Shown: positions 16,242-24,537, counted from the stretch's first letter. The stretch is 62,131 bases of DNA from Acidobacteriaceae bacterium (GCA_027449545.1 DAIDLI010000213.1:1-62131), one strand, 5' to 3'. Numbers and translations are program-made. The notes: generated by a model not told the origin, from the sequence alone.

Positions 16242-16902
16242 CGATCCGGTACCTGTACCGAAGCCTGCGCAGATCCTTGCGTTTCCCTACCTGGAGATCG
16301 GGTTGCAGTCGGGGCACGCCGCAGAGACGGTGCAAGAGCCGCCTCCGCCCGTTGCAGAGAGTGCTCCGCTGGCTCCGACTCCCATGGAAATTGAAGCCAG
16401 GATCGAACGCGCGCGCGCCGAGGCGGTTAGCCAGACCGAGAAACGGATGCTGGCGGACTGGGAGTTGCGAAGCCAGCGGCAAGCGCAGCAGATCACCGCT
16501 GCAATCGAGCAGTTTGCTCAGGAGCGGAGCAGGTACTTTGCGCAAGTGGAAGCCGAAGTGGTGCGCCTGTCCCTGGCGATTGCGCGCCGCATTTTGCACC
16601 GCGAAGCACAGGTTGATCCTCTGGTTGTCGCCGGACTGGTGCGGGTTGCAATCGAAAAGATCGAAACCATGTCGGGCATCACGGTGCGGACTGCCCCCGG
16701 AAACTGCCAGAGATGGCAGGAGCATCTCGCCGATGTTTCCGAGAGGGTGAAAATCTCCTTCGTAGCGGATCCACAATTAGCCGCAGACCAGTGCGTTCTG
16801 GAGACGGAGATGGGCTCGACAGAATTGGGCATTGAAGCTCAGGTGGCGGAGGTCGAAAAGGGCTTCTTTGATCTGCTTGCCCAGAGGCCATCTCAATCGT
16901 GA
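16225..16902 (+). CDS. fliH: FliH, export ATPase regulator
   Basis: 225 residues. Binds FliI and links it to the C ring and export gate. The sequence has a proline-rich start, a long charged coiled-coil (about 55–110, rich in Ala, Glu, Arg and Gln: ARIERARAEAVSQTEKRMLADW) and a C-terminal V-ATPase E-subunit-like domain (VVRLSLAIARRILHREAQVDPLVVAGLVRVAIEKI). Position between fliG and fliI confirms it. It overlaps fliI by four bases (GTGA). Confidence 0.92.
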   Translation: MSTLFSDPVPVPKPAQILAFPYLEIGLQSGHAAETVQEPPPPVAESAPLAPTPMEIEARIERARAEAVSQTEKRMLADWELRSQRQAQQITAAIEQFAQERSRYFAQVEAEVVRLSLAIARRILHREAQVDPLVVAGLVRVAIEKIETMSGITVRTAPGNCQRWQEHLADVSERVKISFVADPQLAADQCVLETEMGSTELGIEAQVAEVEKGFFDLLAQRPSQS

Positions 16903-18209
16903 GTATTACGAATCCTCTCGAGCCGTTCTTCGATCGACTCCGCCAGGGAGCAACTCTGGTGTGGCGCGGCAAGGTGCTTCAGGTGGTCGGCAACCTGATC
17001 GAGTCGGAGGGGCCGGTGTGCTCCATCGGGGAGTCGTGCGAGATTCTCGCCAGGAGCGGCGACCGCTATTTCGGTGAGGTGGTTGGCTTCCGCGGTTCCA
17101 CAGTCCTGTCCATGGTGCTCGAGAATCCACAGGGCATCCGGTTTGGCGACACGATTCTTGCGTCGGGAATCCGGCCCTCCATCCGTGTGGGACCGGAATT
17201 GCTGGGCCGCGTCATCGATCCCACAGGCAGGCCGCTGGACGGGCAAGGGGACTATCGGGCGGAGCGGCGGGTGCCGGTGGACGAATCCGCGCCTCTGCCT
17301 CTGGATCGAGTTCCCATCCGCGAAGTGCTGGGTTGCGGGATTCGCGCGATCGATGGATTCATTACCTGCGGGCGCGGCCAGCGCATCGGCATCTTCGGCG
17401 GCAGCGGGGTGGGGAAGAGCACCTTGCTGGGGATGATGGCCAGGGGCACGAGCGCAGATATCATCGTGTTGGCCCTGGTGGGAGAACGCGGGCGGGAGGT
17501 AGGCGAGTTCCTGGAGGTCATCGGGGAAGAAGGCCGCAAGCGATCCGTTGTCGTAGTATCAACCTCCGATCAATCTCCGCTGCTTCGTCTCCGCGCGGCT
17601 CTGGCGGCGTCGGCGATCGCAGAGTATTTTGCTTATTCCGGTAAGCATGTATTGCTGGTGGCCGATTCCCTGACGCGCTTCGCTATGGCGCAGCGGGAGA
17701 TCGGCCTGCTGGCTGGCGAGCCGCCCACCGTGAAAGGCTATACCCCCTCGGTCCTCAATGCGCTTGCCCGGCTGGTGGAGCGTGCCGGGTCCTTTCAGAC
17801 AGGCAGCATCACGGCGTTCTATACAGTTTTAATGGAAGGCGACGATCAGCAGGATCCGGTGGCCGACACGGTGCGCTCTCTGCTGGATGGCCACGTTGTC
17901 CTGGACCGGAAGCTGGCGATGAAAAACCACTATCCGCCGATTGCGATTCTGGACAGCCTCAGCCGCCTTATGCCGAGCATCGCTTCGCGCGAGCACCTCC
18001 AGCGGGCTGGAACTCTTCGCCAGATGCTGGCCTCCTATGCGCGCTCTGAGGATCTGATCCGGATCGGCGCCTATCAAAAGGGGGCGGACCAGGTCCTCGA
18101 TCGCGCCATCGAAATTCTCCCTCAACTCAACCAGTTCCTGCACCAGGCCCCGCATGAAATAGCGAGCTTCCCAGATGCGGTGAACACGCTTCTGCAGATT
18201 GCGGGTTAG
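16899..18209 (+). CDS. fliI: FliI, flagellar export ATPase
   Basis: 436 residues, starting with GTG. F1-beta-like ATPase that prepares export substrates at the cytoplasmic face of the gate. Walker A GGSGVGKST is near 167–175, Walker B VLLVADSLTRFAMAQREI near 250, and the family-typical PTVKGYTPSVLNALARLVERAGSF follows. The N-terminal beta barrel and C-terminal helical domain have normal lengths. Four-base overlap with fliH, six bases to fliJ. Confidence 0.98.
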   Translation: MSITNPLEPFFDRLRQGATLVWRGKVLQVVGNLIESEGPVCSIGESCEILARSGDRYFGEVVGFRGSTVLSMVLENPQGIRFGDTILASGIRPSIRVGPELLGRVIDPTGRPLDGQGDYRAERRVPVDESAPLPLDRVPIREVLGCGIRAIDGFITCGRGQRIGIFGGSGVGKSTLLGMMARGTSADIIVLALVGERGREVGEFLEVIGEEGRKRSVVVVSTSDQSPLLRLRAALAASAIAEYFAYSGKHVLLVADSLTRFAMAQREIGLLAGEPPTVKGYTPSVLNALARLVERAGSFQTGSITAFYTVLMEGDDQQDPVADTVRSLLDGHVVLDRKLAMKNHYPPIAILDSLSRLMPSIASREHLQRAGTLRQMLASYARSEDLIRIGAYQKGADQVLDRAIEILPQLNQFLHQAPHEIASFPDAVNTLLQIAG

Positions 18210-18215
18210 GCAGCC

Positions 18216-18683
18216 TTGCGATTTCCTCTCTCGGTTGTATTGCAGGTTCGTCTCCGCGCGGAAGAGCGTGAAGAAGCGCTCCTCAAGCAGATTTTGTCTG
18301 AACTGGCCAAGGGCAGAGCCTCCATTCAGGAGATGGAGGAGTCGCTGAGATTGGCGCATGAGAGCCGGGTAGCGGCCACAGGCGCCAGCACCACGGCGCT
18401 CGACCTCTGTGCGCTTTACGGAGCGGTCGACGAACTGAATCGGCAGCGGAGCGCGCTCGAGGATCAGGTGCGGAAGCTGGAGCAACTTCGCGATAAGCAA
18501 ATGCCTGTTTACCGCGCAGCACGGCAGAATCGCGAGATGATTGAGCAGTTGCTGGAGCGGCAACGCAGCGCATATTTCTCCGAGGCTGAAAGGCGCGAGC
18601 AAAAAGATGTGGGCGACATCGCCGTCGGACAGCACATGCGCAGGAAAGCCGTCGCCAAAATTCGGCAGAGCGACGGCTCCTGA
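18216..18683 (+). CDS. fliJ: FliJ, flagellar export stalk/chaperone-escort protein
   Basis: 155 residues, TTG start. Almost entirely a long antiparallel coiled coil (VLQVRLRAEEREEALLKQIL near the N-terminus, ELNRQRSALEDQVRKLEQLRDKQM in the middle), ending QRSAYFSEAERREQKDVGDIA, as in FliJ, which resembles the F1 gamma stalk. Identity rests on size, coiled-coil character and its place directly after fliI; sequence conservation in this family is low. It ends the basal-body operon. Confidence 0.85.
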   Translation: MRFPLSVVLQVRLRAEEREEALLKQILSELAKGRASIQEMEESLRLAHESRVAATGASTTALDLCALYGAVDELNRQRSALEDQVRKLEQLRDKQMPVYRAARQNREMIEQLLERQRSAYFSEAERREQKDVGDIAVGQHMRRKAVAKIRQSDGS

Positions 18684-18769
18684 GCGGATTTCCGATTCCA
18701 TTCATGTCATACGATCTTCAAGCCTGTGGCTCACCAGCCCCGCTGCTTCCCCCCCACGAAATATTCCCG

Positions 18770-18798
18770 TTGAATAAAACTGCGCTTCCTGCCGATGA
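18770..18798 (+). promoter_or_regulatory. Candidate sigma-28-type promoter upstream of fliK
   Basis: TTGAAT (18770–18775), 15 bases, GCCGATGA (18791–18798). Fits the pattern of the other sites except for the last two bases of the -10. It lies 203 bases before fliK, with a stem-loop in between. Confidence 0.4.
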
Positions 18799-18826
18799 CC
18801 GTTCTGCACAATTCGAGTCGACTCGG

Positions 18827-18870
18827 CAAGATTTGCCCGGCAAACACTGGGCAGATCTTGCCTCCTTTTG
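18827..18870 (+). terminator. Stem-loop followed by a short T run (terminator-like)
   Basis: Arms CAAGATTTGCCC (18827–18838) and GGGCAGATCTTG (18849–18860) pair over 12 positions with one G·U, loop of 10, then CCTCCTTTTG. It would end transcription from fliJ or attenuate transcription from 18798. The gap 18684–19001 otherwise holds only the two promoter candidates. Confidence 0.5.
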
Positions 18871-18968
18871 TAGAGGCGCTTTTTGCGCTACGATCCACGC
18901 AATCCGGTTAGGAAAGAAACCGAAGAAGTTAGCTGCGCGGAGCCTCGCGACGGACCTAAATTCGGATT

Positions 18969-18984
18969 TGGCCAGTTGATTGCC
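18969..18984 (+). promoter_or_regulatory. Candidate sigma-54 promoter upstream of fliK
   Basis: TGGCCAG, 4 bases, TTGCC: the GG and GC doublets have the correct 10-base gap. Against it: a start site near 18996 would leave almost no leader before the preferred fliK start at 19002. Confidence 0.35.
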
Positions 18985-19001
18985 ATAGCTGGAGTGTGAC
19001 C

Positions 19002-20792
19002 TTGGCAATCGCACTCTCCGCGCATGTTGCTCCTGCTGCCAAAGAAGCAGGCAGCGGGGCGGGCAGTGTGGCCGGCAATCCCGCTAGCGCTTTTCGCCAG
19101 ACCCTGGATTCGCTCCCGCGGCCCGAGGTTCACCCTGCGAACGATCAGCAGCCGAAGAGCAAGGCAGAGCGGCGGCCGCAGAAAGCCTCACAAGCCTGTC
19201 CAGCGCCAGCCATTCCGACAGTTCCCGTGCAGCCGGTCGATCCTCCTTTTGTCTCGGCGCAGTCCGTCGGATTGTTTGCAGAGGGTAGGGAAGTGCAGTC
19301 AGCGGAACAAGCGGGTACTCCAGGCGCTCCCTACGCGTCTTCCCCGGACAGGCCCGTTCCAGCAGAAGCCCCTGTGCAGAACATTGCCAACGGACCAAAC
19401 AGGATTCTGCCCGGCGTCGATGTGAATGTATTGCCGGACGTCCGTTCCAGCTATGTTCCTTCACAGCCGGTGCCAGAGAACGCTCTGCCTCAAAAGGTGG
19501 TGGACTCGCCGCTGCTTCAAACCGCTGCTGATCCACGTTTGAAGTCGGAGAAGCAAACTCCTCTTCCAGAGCCCTCTTCAGGGGACAAGAAAAGCTCGTC
19601 ATCGGTCGAATTGCCCCCTCGCGCTGAAGATCCAGCAGCGCCGGCTCCGGTTCTTCCGGTGCAAGCGCTCTCTTCTGCGGCTCCTCTTTCCGGGATCTCA
19701 GCGGGACAGGGAAATATGTCTGGAATTTCAGGAGAGGCCGATACCGGAGGGGGATCGACAGGGGGGCTCCGCTCGCCGGGGCGGATTGAGCCAGGCGTGG
19801 CGGGACAAGCCGGACAACTCTCAGCTCCGGCGAATGGAGACTTGGCCTCCTCGGCCGCACCGGCAGGGGCGGGCAGATCCTCGCTGCCGCCCGTCAGCGC
19901 AAACACAATCGAGCAGGCTCTGTCTTCGATTGCCACTCCCGCCGGCAGGATGGGGCCGCTGAAGGCTGGTCAGCCGGATGCCGCAGCAGCATTGAAGTCC
20001 CTGAACCCAGCATCGTTTGTGGAAGCCAGGAATTCTACGGATGGATCTGCCGCCGCTGTTCACGGGAAGAGCACTCCGGTGGCTCCAGGACCATCCGGCC
20101 ATGGCGCCGCGAACTCCGGATCGCACCGAGGAGACTCCGGCGGCGACTCCGGAGGTTCTTCTGCAAATCAGCAGCCGTCCGCGACTCTTTCGCTGGCTGC
20201 TGGTGCAGCTGCCGCTCCTTTCGGCGGGAGTCCTTCCTCCCAGTCCCATGCTCAGCCACAAGCCGCAGCGCCGGCGTCGCCTAACTCCTCGAATGCCTCC
20301 GCTGCCTCGCCGGCCGCTCATGCCATGAACGCGCAGCCGGTTCCCGCAGCCGTTCAGATGCAGGAGACGATCCAGACTGCGCGCCTGATTCACAGTCTGC
20401 ATGAATCGGAGATGCGGGTCGGACTTCACTCTTCGGAGTTTGGCAGTATTTCCATCAGCACCTCGGCCCGGCGCGATGCTGTCTCAGCGCAAATCTCGCT
20501 CGATCATCCGGAACTTGCGAAAGCCATCGCCGACAACATTCCCCAGATCCATGAGACCCTGGGGCCCAATCAGCATCTGGAAATTCGCATCGCCATGAAC
20601 GGGCAATCGGGAGCTGGATTCGATAGCCGCTCGGGCGGGTCCAACGGAAATCCGCAGCAGGCATGGCGCGCCGGGCAGGCCCGAGCAGGGCCGGGGCCGG
20701 TCAGCTCCCGCGAAGGAGCTTTCATTGCATCCGAACCCCGAGGCTGGATAGCGGACAACAGTAACTCGTCCCGTCTGGATGTCAGGATTTAG
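19002..20792 (+). CDS. fliK: FliK, hook-length control protein
   Basis: 596 residues. Measures hook length and switches export from hook to filament substrates. The first 440 residues are a Pro/Ser/Ala/Gly-rich flexible ruler. The folded C-terminal region (about 450–545) is the recognisable Flg_hook domain (LHESEMRVGLHSSEFGSISIS, DHPELAKAIADNIPQIHETLG, HLEIRIAMNG). The TTG start has GGAG seven bases upstream; a GTG at 18996 is in the same frame but too close to that sequence. flgD follows, as in many flagellar loci. Confidence 0.9.
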   Translation: MAIALSAHVAPAAKEAGSGAGSVAGNPASAFRQTLDSLPRPEVHPANDQQPKSKAERRPQKASQACPAPAIPTVPVQPVDPPFVSAQSVGLFAEGREVQSAEQAGTPGAPYASSPDRPVPAEAPVQNIANGPNRILPGVDVNVLPDVRSSYVPSQPVPENALPQKVVDSPLLQTAADPRLKSEKQTPLPEPSSGDKKSSSSVELPPRAEDPAAPAPVLPVQALSSAAPLSGISAGQGNMSGISGEADTGGGSTGGLRSPGRIEPGVAGQAGQLSAPANGDLASSAAPAGAGRSSLPPVSANTIEQALSSIATPAGRMGPLKAGQPDAAAALKSLNPASFVEARNSTDGSAAAVHGKSTPVAPGPSGHGAANSGSHRGDSGGDSGGSSANQQPSATLSLAAGAAAAPFGGSPSSQSHAQPQAAAPASPNSSNASAASPAAHAMNAQPVPAAVQMQETIQTARLIHSLHESEMRVGLHSSEFGSISISTSARRDAVSAQISLDHPELAKAIADNIPQIHETLGPNQHLEIRIAMNGQSGAGFDSRSGGSNGNPQQAWRAGQARAGPGPVSSREGAFIASEPRGWIADNSNSSRLDVRI

Positions 20793-20824
20793 CCGGACCA
20801 GAATAGGCATAAGGAGATCAGCGC

Positions 20825-21367
20825 ATGCAAGCCCTCTCTCATTTGATGGATTTCGTCTCCCGCGCTCCGTTGAACACTCTTCAAATGGGAGCCAAAACGG
20901 ACAGCAGTGCGGCGGCTTCATCCGCCTCGAACAGTCTGACCAGTGCGGCCACTGGCATTGGAAGCACCTTTCTTAATCTGCTGACGCAGGAACTCCAGAA
21001 TCAGGACCCGACGGCTCCGATGGATTCCACAGCCATGGTGGGTCAGATGATTTCACTCAATCAACTGGATCAACTGATCTCGATCAACCAGAGTCTCAGC
21101 CAGGCGCAGCAGAGCACTACAGCCGCAACGACTCCGAGCGGGGCTACGACACAGGCTGTTGCCGGAGCGAGGAACTCTGCAGCCGCTTTTGCTGCGACTC
21201 CGACCGCCGCGGCAGAACAACAACTCCCGTTTGATCCCAGAACCATGATGCCGCTGGATGTAAACCATCCCGGCGGCGCGCTGGCTCCCAACATCCCGGG
21301 CATCAATGCCCAAACGTGGAATGCACCCCAAACCAACATGCCCCTGAGCATGACAGGGAGGAAGTAA
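20825..21367 (+). CDS. flgD: FlgD, hook-cap (scaffold) protein, short form
   Basis: 180 residues. Caps the growing hook. The conserved N-terminal block is present (TFLNLLTQELQNQDPTAPMDSTAMVGQMISLNQLDQL, about 49–85), but the rest is an Ala/Thr/Pro-rich tail (about 95–180) without the Tudor/fibronectin-like domains that complete the usual 220–240-residue protein. A GGAG-type ribosome-binding sequence precedes the ATG. The stop overlaps the flgE start (TAATG). Confidence 0.93.
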   Translation: MQALSHLMDFVSRAPLNTLQMGAKTDSSAAASSASNSLTSAATGIGSTFLNLLTQELQNQDPTAPMDSTAMVGQMISLNQLDQLISINQSLSQAQQSTTAATTPSGATTQAVAGARNSAAAFAATPTAAAEQQLPFDPRTMMPLDVNHPGGALAPNIPGINAQTWNAPQTNMPLSMTGRK

Positions 21368-22617
21368 TGGGCAGCTTTTCAATTCCGCTTTCCGGATTGA
21401 CCGCGGCGCAGGACCAACTGCAGTCCGTCTCCAACAATCTGTCGAACCTCAACACGGACGGCTATAAGGACCAGAACGTTCTCTTCGGCGATATCTTTGC
21501 GCAGACCGGTGCGGTCAACGGGAGCGGCGATCCCATGCAGACCGGCCTGGGCGTCGCTCCGGACGCCACCGTATCCAACTTCAGCGACGGCACCATCAAT
21601 CCCACAGGTATTCCGTCGAACATGGCGCTTTCCGGAGACGGGTTCTTCGCAGTCCGCAACTCGGATGGAACCCAAAGCTATACGCGCGCCGGCGATTTCA
21701 TGACCAACAATGCTGGATACCTGAATACCCCTGGTGGGTCGCTGGTTCTGGGATTCCCGGCGGTGAACGGGGTGGTGAATACCTCCGCCCCGATGCAGCC
21801 CCTCCAGGTGGGAACGGGCGTAACGGTTCCGGCAGTTGCCACTACCACCGTGAACATCTCGGCAAATCTGAATTCAGATACTGCTGCCGGGGGCGCTGGA
21901 CCCACGAGCACATTGGCAATCTACGACACGCTCGGCGCACAGCACGAACTTACCGTTTCCTACATGAAAAGCACCACTCAGCCCAACACCTGGAGCTACA
22001 CGGTTACGATCCCCTCAGCCGATCTTGCCGCAGGGGGCAGCGGCACGACTCAAGTTGGCTCGGGCACGCTGAATTTCGATGGACAAGGGAACCTGACTTC
22101 GATCACGAATGTTGTGCCGATCAGTATTCCCTCCTATGCGGACGGAGCGACGGCCCCTCAAGCGCTGAGCGGCCCCTTCGACACGCCTCCGAATAGCTCC
22201 ATTACCCAGACTTCCTCGCCCAGCGCCACCAGTGCCACGACCCAGGACGGGTATGCCAGCGGCACGCTTCAGACCTATTCGATTGAGGCAGACGGTACCA
22301 TCCAGGGCACCTTTTCAAGCGGCAAGACCCTGGCTCTGGGGCAGGTGGCAGTTGCCACGTTCGCGAACAATCAGGGGCTGAGCGCCGTCGGAGAGAACAA
22401 CTTCAAGCCAACGGCGGCTTCCGGGAGTCCGGTGATCGGCGTTGGAGGAACCGGGGGACGTGGCACGATTACCGGCGGTGCAGTCGAACAATCCAACGTG
22501 GATATCGCAAGCGAGTTTTCGAAGCTGATCGTCGCCCAGCAGGCCTACTCGGCGAATGCCAAGTCGGTGACCACGTTTAATCAGCTTTCTCAGGCCACGC
22601 TGCAGATGCTTCAGTAG
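21367..22617 (+). CDS. flgE: FlgE, flagellar hook protein
   Basis: 416 residues. Polymerises into the hook outside the cell. N-terminal signature SIPLSGLTAAQDQLQSVSNNLSNLNTDGYKDQ, the rod/hook motif GDGFFAV with YTRAGDF near 100, and the C-terminal signature GAVEQSNVDIASEFSKLIVAQQAYSANAK…TFNQLSQATLQMLQ. Central domains D1–D2 are of typical size. The frame continues upstream into flgD, but the start is set by the conserved N-terminus and the one-base overlap. Confidence 0.97.
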   Translation: MGSFSIPLSGLTAAQDQLQSVSNNLSNLNTDGYKDQNVLFGDIFAQTGAVNGSGDPMQTGLGVAPDATVSNFSDGTINPTGIPSNMALSGDGFFAVRNSDGTQSYTRAGDFMTNNAGYLNTPGGSLVLGFPAVNGVVNTSAPMQPLQVGTGVTVPAVATTTVNISANLNSDTAAGGAGPTSTLAIYDTLGAQHELTVSYMKSTTQPNTWSYTVTIPSADLAAGGSGTTQVGSGTLNFDGQGNLTSITNVVPISIPSYADGATAPQALSGPFDTPPNSSITQTSSPSATSATTQDGYASGTLQTYSIEADGTIQGTFSSGKTLALGQVAVATFANNQGLSAVGENNFKPTAASGSPVIGVGGTGGRGTITGGAVEQSNVDIASEFSKLIVAQQAYSANAKSVTTFNQLSQATLQMLQ

Positions 22618-22647
22618 TCTCCAGACCTGCTTAGCATTGCATTAGAA

Positions 22648-22683
22648 GATGAGCCGCCGCCGCCTGGCGGTGTGCGGCTCATC
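22648..22683 (+). terminator. Strong stem-loop after flgE
   Basis: Perfect 10-base arms GATGAGCCGC (22648–22657) and GCGGCTCATC (22674–22683), with GCC/GGC pairs continuing inside. It lies 30 bases after the flgE stop. No T run follows, so it may act as an RNA end-protecting or Rho-assisted structure. Confidence 0.5.
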
Positions 22684-22791
22684 GCCAGGCAGTTTGCTGG
22701 CTCTCATGCCACGCTCAGATTCACGTGCGCTTTCGCTTCCCCGTGAGAGCCGCATTGTGCTGCTTGGGAAGTCAAAATTCCTCAGTTCTTT

Positions 22792-22819
22792 GGAATTCGG
22801 CACATTCTTGCGGAATTCG
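22792..22819. repeat. Two GGAATTCG boxes upstream of the sigma-54 promoter
   Basis: GGAATTCG at 22792–22799 and 22812–22819, 20 bases (about two helical turns) apart and 28–55 bases before the -24 element. Position and phasing suit an enhancer site for the NtrC-family regulator. Confidence 0.4.
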
Positions 22820-22846
22820 TCCCATCCCTTGACCGAAAGAGCCGGG

Positions 22847-22862
22847 TGGCACGCCAGTTGCA
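22847..22862 (+). promoter_or_regulatory. Sigma-54 promoter for the export-apparatus/fliA operon
   Basis: TGGCACG (22847–22853), 4 bases, TTGCA (22858–22862): identical to the -24/-12 consensus with correct spacing. Expected start near 22874. The next genes in line are the FliN-like gene and fliO-fliP-fliQ-fliR-flhB-flhA-fliA. The gap 22618–22973 holds only this, the GGAATTCG boxes and the stem-loop. Confidence 0.85.
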
Positions 22863-22973
22863 TTCACCCTTCGCAAATCAGCTTGAGATGCGTGTACCCG
22901 CGAAGCGGCGGTTTTCATTCTTCGCGGTCAAGCGCCCAGCAAGACTGCGAAAAACGTCCGGGGACCGATACCG

Positions 22974-23285
22974 TTGACCACAACAAACACCGCTTCGGCA
23001 GTAGACGCCGCGATTCCGTCCGCTTCGGGGCCTCAGCTTGTACGGCGCCCCGAGCCAGATGTGGCCGAGGTTTTTCCCTGGCTGCCCTGTACCCTGACCG
23101 TCGAGCTTCCGGTGGTGAAGTTCACAGTTCGGAAGTTAATGGAACTTACCGGCGGTTCGGTTGTGGAGACCGCATTTCATCAAAGCAGCGACCTTCCGCT
23201 TCGCGTGAACGGCCAACTGGTTGGCTGGACTGAGTTCGAGGTGGTTGGCGAGCGCCTGGCTGTACGCCTCACGGACTTGACATGA
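22974..23285 (+). CDS. FliN-like SpoA (surface presentation of antigens) domain protein
   Basis: 103 residues with a TTG start (GGGGA 11 bases upstream; no better start in frame). The whole protein after about residue 30 is a SpoA domain: LPCTLTVELPVVKFTVRKLMELTGGSVVET, then LPLRVNGQLVGWTEFEVVGERLAVRLTDL. This is the fold of FliN and the C-terminus of FliM, which stack at the base of the C ring. A separate, larger FliN is encoded at 30678–31514, so this is a second FliN-type protein. It overlaps fliO by four bases at the head of the export operon. Confidence 0.82.
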   Translation: MTTTNTASAVDAAIPSASGPQLVRRPEPDVAEVFPWLPCTLTVELPVVKFTVRKLMELTGGSVVETAFHQSSDLPLRVNGQLVGWTEFEVVGERLAVRLTDLT

Positions 23286-23692
23286 AGATACCCACTGCCA
23301 AGAAGGGAGCACGGAACGTCGGCCAGCCGGTATCGATCCGCGGCGCAGCGGTCTACTGGACCATCTGGCAGACCGCCCAGCAGTGGTTGAGCCGGACCTG
23401 GAATTGGGTCCAAGTGCGGCAACAAGCCCGCTTGGCCAGCAAGTCGCTGCATGTGGAAGAGAACGTGTCTCTCGGGATGAAGCGTTTTGTGGCGGTTGTC
23501 AAAGTCGGAGACCAGCGCTTCCTGCTCGGCGGAGGCGGCAACGACGTGAGCCTTCTGGCCTGCCTGGAGACGAGGGGAAACTTCCAGGAAGTCCTGACCG
23601 CATCAGCGGAACAGGCGGCAGCGCAGGTTCTAACGGACCGGAAAGCACAACCTGCGAGGGCCCGGACCAGAAGGGCGGAGAAGTGCGCGTGA
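23282..23692 (+). CDS. fliO: FliO-like export-gate assembly protein without membrane segment
   Basis: 136 residues. The FliO core is visible: LHVEENVSLGMKRFVAVVKVGDQRFLLGGGGNDVSLLACLE (about 56–96), where the xxLGxxxxxxxVxVGxxxxLLG pattern is usual. The transmembrane helix that normally precedes this core is missing; the first 50 residues are polar and Trp-rich (VYWTIWQTAQQWLSRTWNWV). FliO helps assemble the FliP ring. Position immediately before fliP, with a four-base overlap, supports the call. A membrane-peripheral amphipathic attachment through the Trp-rich segment is possible. Confidence 0.8.
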   Translation: MKIPTAKKGARNVGQPVSIRGAAVYWTIWQTAQQWLSRTWNWVQVRQQARLASKSLHVEENVSLGMKRFVAVVKVGDQRFLLGGGGNDVSLLACLETRGNFQEVLTASAEQAAAQVLTDRKAQPARARTRRAEKCA

Positions 23693-24537
23693 CGCAGTGG
23701 CTCATTGCCGCAGCCATCCTGAGCGTGGTGATGCTTGCCGCCACGGCGCCGGCTGCCGCGCGCAGCCTGCCCGTCTACGGAGGGATAGATCCACAGGCCG
23801 GTCTGGGTGCCTCCCCCTCCATGTTGATGGTTCCGCAGCCGACACCGATGCCGAATTCGGTGTCCTCTGCGCCAACGGACCCGAACGAGATTCGCATCAG
23901 CGGCCTGGGCGCAGGATCGACCCAGTGGACCATCCTTGTCCTCCTTACGGTTCTCACGCTGATTCCCTCGCTCCTGATCTGTGTCACGCCTTTCGCACGT
24001 CTCCTCATTGTCTTTCACTTCCTGCGCCAAGCGCTGGGGCTGCAGAGCACGCCTTCCAATCAGACATTGATCGGCCTCTCGGTCATCATGACCTTCTTTC
24101 TCATGCAGCCGGTCGGAGTCAAAATTTATCGCGATTCGGTCGTGCCTTTGCAGGAGGGACGCCTGACGGCGATGGATGCGGTGGTGCGTGCGGGCGGTCC
24201 TTTGCGTCAATTCATGGCTCCCTACGTTCGGCAAAAGGACCTCGCGCTCTTCCTCGAGCTTGCCAAAGAGCCGCGTCCAGCCAATATCGACCAGGTTTCG
24301 TTCCGAGTGCTGCTGCCCGCGTACATCATCTCCGAACTCAAGGCCGGATTCCAGATTGGCGCCGTTCTGTTTCTCCCGTTCCTGGTGGTGGACATGGTTG
24401 TCGCTTCCATCACCACTTCTGTAGGCATGATGCAGTTGCCGCCCGTAGTTATCTCCACGCCGCTCAAACTACTGCTGTTCCTCATGGTGGATGGATGGCA
24501 TCTGCTGATTGGCGCGTTAATTAGGAGCTTTCACTGA
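23689..24537 (+). CDS. fliP: FliP, flagellar export gate protein
   Basis: 282 residues, GTG start at a four-base overlap with fliO (GGAG eight bases upstream). A cleavable signal-peptide-like N-terminus (LIAAAILSVVMLAATAPAAARS) is followed by a linker and four membrane segments. Diagnostic blocks: LLTVLTLIPSLLICVTPFARLLIVFHFLRQALG, FVLMQPVG-type sequence as FFLMQPVGVKIY, and the C-terminal FQIGAVLFLPFLVVDMVVASITTSVGMMQLPPVVISTPLKLLLFLMVDGW. The longer open frame to the left is an artefact of GC-rich coding sequence. Confidence 0.97.
   Translation: MTQWLIAAAILSVVMLAATAPAAARSLPVYGGIDPQAGLGASPSMLMVPQPTPMPNSVSSAPTDPNEIRISGLGAGSTQWTILVLLTVLTLIPSLLICVTPFARLLIVFHFLRQALGLQSTPSNQTLIGLSVIMTFFLMQPVGVKIYRDSVVPLQEGRLTAMDAVVRAGGPLRQFMAPYVRQKDLALFLELAKEPRPANIDQVSFRVLLPAYIISELKAGFQIGAVLFLPFLVVDMVVASITTSVGMMQLPPVVISTPLKLLLFLMVDGWHLLIGALIRSFH

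Noticed and set aside
18704..18979. A 91-codon frame between fliJ and fliK
   Set aside because: It covers the stem-loop and promoter candidates, lacks a ribosome-binding sequence and shows no motif.
22649..23233. A 194-codon open frame starting in the hairpin after flgE
   Set aside because: It overlaps the sigma-54 promoter and the conserved SpoA gene in another frame, and has no conserved character.
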